Below, piece by piece: positions 1 through 6,192 of a DNA stretch of 22,923 nucleotides. The DNA is taken from positions 1 to 22,923 of the forward strand of contig SBFT01000097.1 in NCBI GenBank assembly GCA_006227805.1. Direction: 5' to 3'. This DNA comes from Paracoccaceae bacterium (GTDB taxonomy: Bacteria; Pseudomonadota; Alphaproteobacteria; Rhodobacterales; Rhodobacteraceae). A program made the position numbers and the translations under genes. Within the stretch, counting starts at the first letter, position 1. Every line of letters starts with the position of its first letter. The notes beneath the pieces are model-generated. The model ran no database searches, was not told where the DNA came from, and saw only the letters and a list, made by a program, of their open reading frames with translations.

Positions 1-340
1 TCGCGCCCGAGTAACCGACGCGCCGGACACGGTCGATCGGAGACGAGCCGTCCGAGCCGAAATGCCAGGGACGATTCTGGACCGACATGTCGCGCGAGTG
101 GGTCGCGGCAGCGGCGTTCAGCTGCGCGTTCAGACGCACGGGCGTCATGCCGGCGGCCTGGCGCAGCGCGTTGACCGAATCGAGCATCCGCAATTGCAGC
201 TTGTCGGCCTCGCCCGGGCGGATACGGTAAACCTTGGGCAGAGGCCTGCCGTCGGCCCCCACCCGGGTGGACGTCTGGGGCGCGGCGCAGCCGGACAGGC
301 CCAGAACCACCGCCACAAGAAGAGAAAACGCGCGCAACAT
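1..340 (-). CDS. CAP-domain (SCP/PR-1-like) lipoprotein, 5' part only
   Basis: The gene starts with ATG at 340 (reverse strand), after a purine-rich AAGGGGG ribosome-binding site, and runs off the left edge of the window, so only about 113 residues are visible. The N-terminus MLRAFSLLVAVVLGLSGC is a lipoprotein signal with lipobox LSGC and lipidated Cys18, so a membrane-tethered periplasmic protein is expected. From about residue 48 the sequence fits the start of a CAP domain: a helix LRMLDSVNALRQAAGM, then LNAAAATHSRDMSVQNRPWH, then PIDRVRRVGYSGA, where bacterial CAP proteins carry the conserved His (His81 or His93) and the 'R..GY.G' turn before the GEN motif. The enzymatic role of bacterial CAP proteins is mostly unknown. 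The family call is fairly sure; the function is not. Confidence 0.8.
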   Translation of the reverse strand, partial: MLRAFSLLVAVVLGLSGCAAPQTSTRVGADGRPLPKVYRIRPGEADKLQLRMLDSVNALRQAAGMTPVRLNAQLNAAAATHSRDMSVQNRPWHFGSDGSSPIDRVRRVGYSGA

Positions 341-868
341 CCCGAACCCCCTTCGGCTTTCCGAACCGCTCTTACAGCGTTCGTCCTCGTCAATCCAACC
401 CACAAAACCGTCAAGTAGCGGCGCTTGCGGCGCTTTGATCCGTGACTGAGGCTTTCCGGCAATATCATGCCGGGGCATGGCCGCGATAGCGACGACCGGG
501 ATCAGGAGATGGCGAAATGCCCTTGTCCCCTGCGGGACGCAACGCGTCCCGGCAACATGCCCGTAAGCCATGCGCTCGGCCCGGCCCGGACCTGTTGCCG
601 CATCCACGTCACCCGTGACACATGCAAGGGCGGACGCCGGTCCTCGAACGGCCGCAGCGGTCTTCAAGATGCATGTATCGCGGAACTTTACGCGATGACC
701 CGGGTCGGGCCGCAAGTGTTGCTAATTTGACGACATTTCAGGTGCGGTGCGCCGGGAATCGCCAACAAGCAATTGCATTCTATCTGGATTGCTGGTTAGA
801 CAAATCACACGAGGTAAGTCTTGGGTGCGCGGTTTGGGCTGCCAGACCGTGCGAAACTGGAGGTTAAT
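341..868. other. 528-bp gap without a convincing gene
   Basis: This gap separates the CAP lipoprotein start from the small protein at 869. Open frames exist on both strands, but their translations are Arg/Pro/Cys-rich and look like chance frames of GC-rich DNA. Visible elements are two TTGACG hexamers on the reverse strand (409-414 and 388-393) that could belong to the lipoprotein promoter; a CATGCC-GG-GGCATG inverted repeat (466-479); a CGGGACGC-AAC-GCGTCCCG inverted repeat (533-551); a 33-codon ORF with a good Shine-Dalgarno at 517-618; and an AT-richer patch at about 715-810. Within that patch, TTGCAT (773-778) with TTAGAC 17 bases later is a weak candidate promoter for the small protein. 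Confidence 0.5.
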
Positions 869-1051
869 ATGAAGAAACTCGTTCTCGCCGCTGCTCTGTC
901 GGCTGCCGCATCGACCGCTTTCGCAGGCAACCTGTCGGAGCCCACCGTCGAAGCACCGGTGATCGTTGAAGAAGCGACCGGTTCGTCGCAAGGCATCCTG
1001 CTGCCCCTGCTGCTCCTGCTGCTGGTGGCCGCGGCTGTCGCTTCGGACTGA
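869..1051 (+). CDS. Small secreted or membrane protein of 60 residues, unknown function
   Basis: The ATG at 869 follows GGAGG (859-863) at ideal spacing, which favours it over the longer in-frame start at 821. The protein has a typical Sec signal peptide (MKKLVLAAALSAAASTAFA, cleavage after Ala19). Next comes a short acidic segment, GNLSEPTVEAPVIVEEATG, then a poly-leucine hydrophobic stretch (residues 43-58) that ends two residues before the stop. The mature protein would be about 41 residues with one C-terminal membrane helix. I believe similar small proteins occur in other Rhodobacterales, but I know of no assigned function. It appears monocistronic: its own SD, a gap upstream, and a strong terminator 22 bp downstream. 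The neighbour hemH is convergent, so no shared role is implied. Confidence 0.8.
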   Translation: MKKLVLAAALSAAASTAFAGNLSEPTVEAPVIVEEATGSSQGILLPLLLLLLVAAAVASD

Positions 1052-1072
1052 TATTCGGTTACACGGATACGG

Positions 1073-1103
1073 AAAAGGCGGTGGTTTTCCCACCGCCTTT
1101 TTT
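1073..1103. terminator. Rho-independent terminator, probably bidirectional
   Basis: A perfect 12-bp inverted repeat, AAAAGGCGGTGG (1073-1084) and CCACCGCCTTTT (1090-1101), encloses a TTTTC loop and ends in a run of six T. It lies between the stop of the small protein (1051) and the stop of convergent hemH (1142). The A-tract on the left arm gives a T-tract on the other strand, so it can serve both genes. Confidence 0.93.
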
Positions 1104-1141
1104 CGTTCCGCAGCATCGCTTCGCGCCAGGGCGGTGCGCCC

Positions 1142-2206
1142 TCAGTCCAGCCAGCCCTTCAGATTGTCCTCGACGACGGTTGCCAGCGCCTCGATATGGG
1201 CGTCGTCATCGTTCAGGCAGGGGATGTAGGTGAAGCTTTCGCCGCCCGCTTCCTCGAAGCTTTCCTTGATCTCCTCGTTGATCTCTTCCAGCGTCTCGAT
1301 GCAATCGGCCGAGAAGGCGGGCGCACAGACGGCGATGTTCTTCCGCCCGGTCTGGGCCAGCCGCGCCACTTCCTCGACGGTATAGGGTTTCAGCCACTCT
1401 TCGGGGCCGAAGCGCGACTGGAACGTGGTGGTGATCTGGGTGTCGTCCCAGCCCAGCCGTTCCTTCAGCAGCCGCGTCGTCTTCTGGCACTGGCAATGAT
1501 ACGGATCGCCCTCCATCAGATAGCGCTTGGGCACGCCGTGATACGAGCAGACCAGGATGTCCGGCTTGCGCGCAAGGCCGGCATAGGCGCGTTCGATCGA
1601 CTGGGCCAGCGCCTCGATATACTTGGGATGGGCGAAATAGGGTTCGACCGTGCGCGTGGTCGGCTGCCACTTTTCCTGCATCAGCGCGCGGAAGAACTGG
1701 TCGTTCGCGGTGGCCGACGTGGCGCCCGCGTAATGCGGGTAGAGCGGGAAGAACAGGATCTTCGTGCAGCCTGCATCGACCATGGCGCGCACCTTGGACC
1801 TGGTCGAGGGGTTGCCGTAGCGCATGCAGAAATCGACCATGACCTGGTCGCCATACCGGTCCTGCAGCACCTTGCGCATCTTCTCGGTCTGCGCCTTGGT
1901 GATCGTCATCAGCGGGCTTTCGCCGGCCTCGTGGTTCCAGATCGACTTGTAGGCATGGCCGGAACTGAAAGGGCGTTTGGTCAGGATCACCAGTTGCAGC
2001 AGGGGCTGCCAGATCCAGGCGGAATAGTCGATCACACGCTTGTCGGACAGGAATTCGTTCAGATAGCGCCGCATCGACCAGTAATCGTAATTGTCGGGCG
2101 TGCCGAGGTTCGCCAGCAGGATGCCGACACGTTCTGCCGGAACCGGCGGGTGGTCCGCCGGGGCATGAATGGGGCAGGTGGCTTTCTTGGTCGCATCCAA
2201 CATCAT
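1142..2206 (-). CDS. hemH: Ferrochelatase
   Basis: HemH inserts Fe2+ into protoporphyrin IX, the last step of protohaem synthesis, at the cytoplasmic membrane surface. The protein has 354 residues, normal for proteobacterial HemH. Signature segments are LLANLGTP (30-37) near the N-terminus, CMRYGNPS (127-134), FFPLYPHYAGATSAT (152-166), the catalytic-His segment CSYHGVPKRY (His223), and APAFSADCIETLEEI with the conserved Glu304. The chosen ATG at 2206 follows AGGAAG in good position, and a second Met follows directly. The gene lies 51 bp downstream of the NDUFAF5-like gene on the same strand and may be co-transcribed with it. It ends at a terminator shared with the convergent small protein. 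Identification is firm. Confidence 0.97.
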   Translation of the reverse strand: MMLDATKKATCPIHAPADHPPVPAERVGILLANLGTPDNYDYWSMRRYLNEFLSDKRVIDYSAWIWQPLLQLVILTKRPFSSGHAYKSIWNHEAGESPLMTITKAQTEKMRKVLQDRYGDQVMVDFCMRYGNPSTRSKVRAMVDAGCTKILFFPLYPHYAGATSATANDQFFRALMQEKWQPTTRTVEPYFAHPKYIEALAQSIERAYAGLARKPDILVCSYHGVPKRYLMEGDPYHCQCQKTTRLLKERLGWDDTQITTTFQSRFGPEEWLKPYTVEEVARLAQTGRKNIAVCAPAFSADCIETLEEINEEIKESFEEAGGESFTYIPCLNDDDAHIEALATVVEDNLKGWLD

Positions 2207-2257
2207 GGCTTCCTGTATCGGTCGCTTGACGGGTAGGTAAAGGCTTTTCGTCCCGGG

Positions 2258-3076
2258 TCAATCTTTCAGCGGGGTTTCGGTCGTCCCCAGGACATCCGCC
2301 AGACGAGTCCTGGCCGATCCCGGCCGCAGCGGTTGCGGCTGGCCGGTGGCCGGCGCCCAGCCCGTCAGCGAGATGATCTCGAAGGTCGCGGGCAGGCCCC
2401 CTGCCGCCGTTTCCCCTGCCGCCCGATAGATCGCCTCGGCCCGGGCGAAGACCGCGCGGCGGGTCGGCCTGCGCAGGCGTTCGGCCATCGCATTGCCTTC
2501 ACCCATGGCGCGCAAGTCGCGCATCATGTGGGCAAGGTCGCGGTATTCGGCTGTCAGTTTCCGCGAATCCGCCACTGGCAGCGCGAAACCCGCCCGCTGC
2601 AACAGCGCGCCCAGGTCGCGGATCTCGGCCATGGGCAGGACGCGTGGGGACAGGCCGCCCGTCTCGGCGATTTCGGCCTGGGCAAGTGCCGCACGCAGCT
2701 CCGCCAGGGTCTGACCGCCCAGACAGAAGACGAGGGCCAGCCCGTCGGGACGCAGGGCGCGCCGGCACTGCACCAGCTGCCCCACCGGATCATTGGCCCA
2801 ATGCAGGCACATGGCATGGATCACCAGGTCATGCGCACCGGGGTCCAGCGCCAGGGTTTCATCATCGGGAACGATGCGCGCCTCCGGAAAGGCCTGACCC
2901 CAGGACTGCGGGAACGGCGTCACAACCGCGATATCCGTAAACGTCCTGTTAACCATTGCGAGCCGATCCTGCGCCTCGTCGATCGCGGCGGCCTGCAGGA
3001 ACAGGTCACGCGGATTGGCGCGGGCGCGGTTGCGCGCCAGGGCGGTTCGGTCGGTCAGGATGGGCAACTGGGACAT
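2258..3076 (-). CDS. NDUFAF5/BioC-like class I methyltransferase-fold protein with degenerate SAM motif
   Basis: This 272-residue protein starts at MSQLPILTDRTAL (ATG 3076). It resembles mitochondrial NDUFAF5: HDLVIHAMCLHWANDPVGQL, then RRALRPDGL, then GGQTLAELR, GGLSPRVLPMAEIRDLGALL, RAGFALPVADS, MMRDLRAMGEGNAM and LPATFEII, in the same order as in that family. NDUFAF5 is a complex I assembly factor known to hydroxylate an arginine of NDUFS7 (NuoB) rather than methylate a substrate. The glycine-rich motif I (normally LDLGCGxG) is absent; at that place the protein reads FTDIAVVTPFPQSW. This argues against ordinary SAM-dependent methylation, although SAM binding cannot be excluded. No good Shine-Dalgarno precedes the ATG, and the start lies only 18 bp from divergent comF. 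Confidence 0.82.
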   Translation of the reverse strand: MSQLPILTDRTALARNRARANPRDLFLQAAAIDEAQDRLAMVNRTFTDIAVVTPFPQSWGQAFPEARIVPDDETLALDPGAHDLVIHAMCLHWANDPVGQLVQCRRALRPDGLALVFCLGGQTLAELRAALAQAEIAETGGLSPRVLPMAEIRDLGALLQRAGFALPVADSRKLTAEYRDLAHMMRDLRAMGEGNAMAERLRRPTRRAVFARAEAIYRAAGETAAGGLPATFEIISLTGWAPATGQPQPLRPGSARTRLADVLGTTETPLKD

Positions 3077-3094
3077 GGGCGGGAAGGTAAGGCG

Positions 3095-3823
3095 ATGAAG
3101 GCGGGGATTCAAACGGCTCTCGCCGTGATGTTCCCGCCCCGGTGCCTGGGTTGCGGGGGCATCGTCGACAGCGACTTCGCGCTTTGTGGCCCCTGCTGGC
3201 GGGATACGCCCTTCATCACGGGGCTGTCCTGCGATGCCTGCGGCGTGCAATTGCCGGGTCAGGGTGGCGGCGGGCCCGTCCACTGCGATGATTGCCTGCG
3301 CAGGCCGCGCCCATGGTCCCAGGGCCGGTCGGTCCTGATGTATCGCGATCTGGCCCGCCGACTGGTCATGGCGCTGAAACACGGGCAGCGCACGGAGATC
3401 GCGCGCCCCGCCGCGCTCTGGATGGCGCGTGCGGGCGCCGATCTGGTCCGGCCCGACATGATCGTCGCGCCCGTGCCCCTGCATTGGTCGCGTCTCTTCC
3501 GGCGCGGTTTCAACCAGTCGGCGCTGCTGGCCGATGCGGTGGCGCGCCACGTCGGCCTTGCCCATTGCCCCGACCTGCTGAGCCGTCCCCGCCGGACCCG
3601 GTCGCTGGACCATCGCAGCGTGTCCGAACGCTTCGATGAACTGCACGACGCGATCAGGGTCCACCCGGGCCGACACAGGCGGGTTGCGGGAAAACCGGTT
3701 CTTCTGGTCGATGACGTCATGACCTCGGGTGCCACGCTGGCGGCGGCCACCGACGCCCTGCGGCAGGCGGGCAGCGGGGATGTTTTCGTGCTCACTCTGG
3801 CGCGGGTCGCGAAAGACGCATAG
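3095..3823 (+). CDS. comF: ComF family protein (phosphoribosyltransferase fold)
   Basis: The 242-residue protein starts at MKAGIQTALAVMFPPRCLGC, with GGAAGG 7 nt before the ATG; the longer in-frame extension upstream is antisense to the methyltransferase-like gene and is rejected. Two zinc-ribbon cysteine pairs sets are visible (C17/C20 with C31/C34, and C46/C49 with C64/C67). The type I PRTase fold follows, with KHGQR (95-99), the PVPLHWSRLFRRGFNQS segment (127-142), and the PRPP-binding loop LLVDDVMTSGAT (203-214). In naturally competent bacteria ComF helps take up single-stranded DNA. In alphaproteobacteria its role is less certain, and an orphan phosphoribosyltransferase activity is possible. 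It heads a same-strand run with grxC 47 bp downstream. Confidence 0.93.
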   Translation: MKAGIQTALAVMFPPRCLGCGGIVDSDFALCGPCWRDTPFITGLSCDACGVQLPGQGGGGPVHCDDCLRRPRPWSQGRSVLMYRDLARRLVMALKHGQRTEIARPAALWMARAGADLVRPDMIVAPVPLHWSRLFRRGFNQSALLADAVARHVGLAHCPDLLSRPRRTRSLDHRSVSERFDELHDAIRVHPGRHRRVAGKPVLLVDDVMTSGATLAAATDALRQAGSGDVFVLTLARVAKDA

Positions 3824-3870
3824 ATTTCGAGCCGAACAGCGACTTCGCGAGATCGGGGGAAGACCACGCC

Positions 3871-4128
3871 ATGAAAGCCGTCGAAATCTATACCGCGCCG
3901 CTTTGCGGGTTCTGCCATGCCGCCAAGCGGCTGCTGCAGCAGAAAGGCGTCACCTATACCGAGATAGACCTGGGCCAGCATCCCGATCGCCGGTCCGAGA
4001 TGATGTCGCGCGCCCATGGCCGCCATACCGTCCCGCAGATCTTCATCGGGGACACCCATGTGGGCGGCTGCGACGACCTCTACGCCCTCGATCGGGCCGG
4101 CAAGCTGGACGGACTTCTGGCCGCGTGA
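3871..4128 (+). CDS. grxC: Glutaredoxin 3
   Basis: An 85-residue small thioredoxin-fold protein. The active-site motif is CGFC (Cys12-Gly-Phe-Cys15) instead of the usual CPYC, followed by AAKRLLQQKGV. TVPQIFI carries the cis-proline, and GGCDDL forms the glutathione-binding turn. It reduces disulfides and glutathione-mixed disulfides using GSH in the cytosol. The ATG follows a GGGGGAAG ribosome-binding site. Its stop overlaps the next gene's start by one base (TGATG), so translation of the two is probably coupled. I recall the CGFC form from other Rhodobacterales, so it is probably lineage-typical rather than a defect. Confidence 0.93.
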   Translation: MKAVEIYTAPLCGFCHAAKRLLQQKGVTYTEIDLGQHPDRRSEMMSRAHGRHTVPQIFIGDTHVGGCDDLYALDRAGKLDGLLAA

Positions 4129-4964
4129 TGCGGACCGCGCTGATCCAGCTGACCTCGTCGGACGATCCGGTCGCGAACCTGGCCGTGACGCGGGGCCTGA
4201 TCGCCGAAGCCGCCGACAGGGGCGCGCGGCTGGTCCTGACGCCCGAGGTGACCAACTGCGTGTCGGGCAGCCGCGACCGCCAGATCGAGGTGCTTCAGCC
4301 CGAGGACGAGGACATCACCCTGGCCGGTCTGCGCGCGCAGGCGGCGGAGCTGGGGATCTGGCTGGTCATCGGATCGCTGGCGCTCAGGACCGACGATCCC
4401 GACGGGCGCTTCGCCAACCGGTCCTTCCTGATCGGTCCGGACGGCGCGATCCGGGCGCGCTATGACAAGATCCACATGTTCGATGTCCAGGTCTCGCCCG
4501 AGGAGACCTATCGCGAATCGGCGGGCTTCCGGCCGGGCGACCGGGCGGTCCTGGCCGATATCGGGGAATTCCGGCTGGGCCTGACCATCTGCTACGACCT
4601 GCGCTTTCCCCATCTGTATCAGCGTCTGGCCCAGGCGGGTGCGACAGTTCTGAGTGTTCCGGCGGCGTTCTCGCCCGTCACCGGGGCGGCGCATTGGGAA
4701 CCCCTGCTGCGTGCCCGCGCCATCGAGACGGGATGTTTCGTGCTTGCCCCGGCCCAGACCGGCACCCACGACACGACGCAGGGGCGCGCCCGCCGCACGC
4801 ATGGGCACAGCCTGGCGGTGTCGCCCTGGGGCGAGGTCCTGATTGACGCGGGCACGGCGCCAGGCGTTCACATTTTCGACATGGATGCTAAGTCTGTGGG
4901 CGAGGCGCGCGGCAAGGTGCCGTCCCTGACCCATGTGAGAGCATTCGACGGACCTGATGAGTGA
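4128..4964 (+). CDS. Carbon-nitrogen hydrolase, Nit1-like (probable deaminated glutathione amidase)
   Basis: The 278-residue protein starts at MRTALIQLTS. It carries the nitrilase-superfamily catalytic triad: Glu40 in LTPEVTN, Lys114 in RYDKIHMFD, and Cys155 in LTICYDLRFP. The C-terminal half (SAFxxxTGxAHWExLLRARAIE pattern, then GHSLAVSPWGEVL) fits the Nit1/NIT branch better than plant nitrilases or N-carbamoylases. Nit1 enzymes hydrolyse deaminated glutathione, a transaminase by-product, to alpha-ketoglutarate and Cys-Gly. Direct overlap with a glutaredoxin gene supports a glutathione-linked role, but an omega-amidase with a different substrate remains possible. It overlaps grxC by 1 bp upstream and the MarR gene by 8 bp downstream. 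Confidence 0.88.
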   Translation: MRTALIQLTSSDDPVANLAVTRGLIAEAADRGARLVLTPEVTNCVSGSRDRQIEVLQPEDEDITLAGLRAQAAELGIWLVIGSLALRTDDPDGRFANRSFLIGPDGAIRARYDKIHMFDVQVSPEETYRESAGFRPGDRAVLADIGEFRLGLTICYDLRFPHLYQRLAQAGATVLSVPAAFSPVTGAAHWEPLLRARAIETGCFVLAPAQTGTHDTTQGRARRTHGHSLAVSPWGEVLIDAGTAPGVHIFDMDAKSVGEARGKVPSLTHVRAFDGPDE

Positions 4965-5400
4965 TGACGCAGGCCCCTTGGCCGTGACCCTGTTCAGCGA
5001 GTTGTTGACAGCCGACCAGCTGTTGCGGAACCGGCTGACCAAGGTTCTGCCGAAGGGCATGGAAATCTCGCATTTCTCGGTGCTGAACCATCTGGCCTTC
5101 GTCGCGGACGAGCGCACGCCTGCGCAACTGGCCAAGGTCTTTCATGTCACGCGCGGCGCCATGACCAACACCCTGTCGCGGCTGGAATGGGCGGGATACA
5201 TCCATATCCGCCCCGATTGGGACGATGCGCGGCGCAAGATGGTCTCGATCAGCCCGGCGGGCAAACGGGCGCGGGAACAGGCGATCTCGGCCATCGCGCC
5301 GGTGATCAACCGCGTGGTCTCGGATGTCGGCACCGACAAGGTGCGCAGCGTGACCCCGGTCCTGCGCGATCTGCGGCGGCGTCTGGAAAGCCTGGACTAG
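4957..5400 (+). CDS. MarR-family transcriptional regulator
   Basis: This 147-residue protein has the winged helix-turn-helix typical of MarR dimers. After the helical dimer segment (1-40) come helix 2 (TPAQLAKVFHV, 54-64), the recognition helix (TRGAMTNTLSRLEWAG, 65-80), and a basic wing, IHIRPDWDDARRKMVSISPAG (positions 82-102). A C-terminal helix pair (105-147) completes the dimer domain. The ligand and target genes are unknown. The start overlaps the amidase gene by 8 bp, so it is probably co-expressed with comF-grxC-amidase and could regulate that run. Its TAG stop lies in a CTAG shared with the convergent ubiG stop. Confidence 0.92.
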   Translation: MSDDAGPLAVTLFSELLTADQLLRNRLTKVLPKGMEISHFSVLNHLAFVADERTPAQLAKVFHVTRGAMTNTLSRLEWAGYIHIRPDWDDARRKMVSISPAGKRAREQAISAIAPVINRVVSDVGTDKVRSVTPVLRDLRRRLESLD

Positions 5401-6143
5401 GCGGGTTTGACGGCCGCCGTGACGTAGTTGACGCTGAGATCCCGGTCCGAGATCGACCAGGACCAGGTGACGGGGTTGAAGACATAGCCCTTGCGGTCCA
5501 CCGGGTTCAGCCCGGCCTGGCGCATCAGGTCGAACAATTCGTCCGGCGTGATGAACTTCGACCATTCATGGGTGCCCTTGGGCAGCCAGCGCATCACGTA
5601 TTCCGCACCGACGATCGCCATCATGTAGCTTTTTGCGTTGCGGTTGATCGTCGAGCAGAGATGCAGCCCGCCCGGTTTCAGCAGCTGCCGGCAGGCCGTC
5701 AGATAGGCCAGGGGGTCGGCGACATGCTCGACCACCTCCATGTTCAGGACGATATCGAACTGCTCGCCCGCGGCGGCCATGTCTTCGGCGGTGGTGTGGC
5801 GGTAATCGATCTCCAGCCCCGATTGGCGGGCGTGAACCTGCGCCACGGGGATGTTGCGCGCGGCGGCATCGGCGCCCACCACATCGGCGCCCAGCCGCGC
5901 CATGGGTTCGCAGAGCAAACCCCCGCCACAGCCGATATCGAGGATCCGAAGTCCTACAAAAGGTTTCGGTGCCGCAAGGTCACGTTCGAATTCTCCTGCG
6001 ATCTGTGACGTGATATAGTCCAGACGGCATGGGTTCAGCATGTGCAACGGCTTGAACTTGCCCTGGGGGTCCCACCATTCGGCTGCCATCGCCTCGAACT
6101 TGGCGATTTCGGAAGGATCCACCGTGGTGCGTTCCGCTTGCAT
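5397..6143 (-). CDS. ubiG: Ubiquinone biosynthesis O-methyltransferase UbiG
   Basis: UbiG performs the two SAM-dependent O-methylations of the ubiquinone head group. The frame is open further upstream, but I choose MQAERTTVDPSEIAKFEAMA at 6143, because GGAGAGG lies 3-5 nt upstream and homologues begin this way; the Met at 6155 has no such site. The resulting 248 residues match the family. Key segments are AEWWDPQGKFKPLHMLNP (21-38), SAM motif I ILDIGCGGGLLCEPMARLG (67-85), motif II-like FDIVLNMEVVEHVADP, and LKPGGLHLCSTINRN. The gene is divergent from pip with a 49-bp gap and converges on the MarR gene, sharing a CTAG stop. Confidence 0.95.
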   Translation of the reverse strand: MQAERTTVDPSEIAKFEAMAAEWWDPQGKFKPLHMLNPCRLDYITSQIAGEFERDLAAPKPFVGLRILDIGCGGGLLCEPMARLGADVVGADAAARNIPVAQVHARQSGLEIDYRHTTAEDMAAAGEQFDIVLNMEVVEHVADPLAYLTACRQLLKPGGLHLCSTINRNAKSYMMAIVGAEYVMRWLPKGTHEWSKFITPDELFDLMRQAGLNPVDRKGYVFNPVTWSWSISDRDLSVNYVTAAVKPA

Positions 6144-6192
6144 TTGCCTCTCCATGTGATCTTGTGGCCTGCGCCACCTATATAGGCCAGTG

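Noticed and set aside
341..868. A tRNA, 6S RNA or other known structured RNA in the gap
   Set aside because: No cloverleaf, T-loop GTTCGA-type sequence with matching arms, or other recognisable RNA signature was seen by eye.
1196..2236. Plus-strand 346-codon frame antisense to hemH
   Set aside because: hemH on the reverse strand is certain; the antisense translation has shadow-like composition.
4080..5135. Long reverse-strand frame antisense to the amidase and MarR genes
   Set aside because: No homology pattern, and the plus-strand genes have intact catalytic and DNA-binding motifs.
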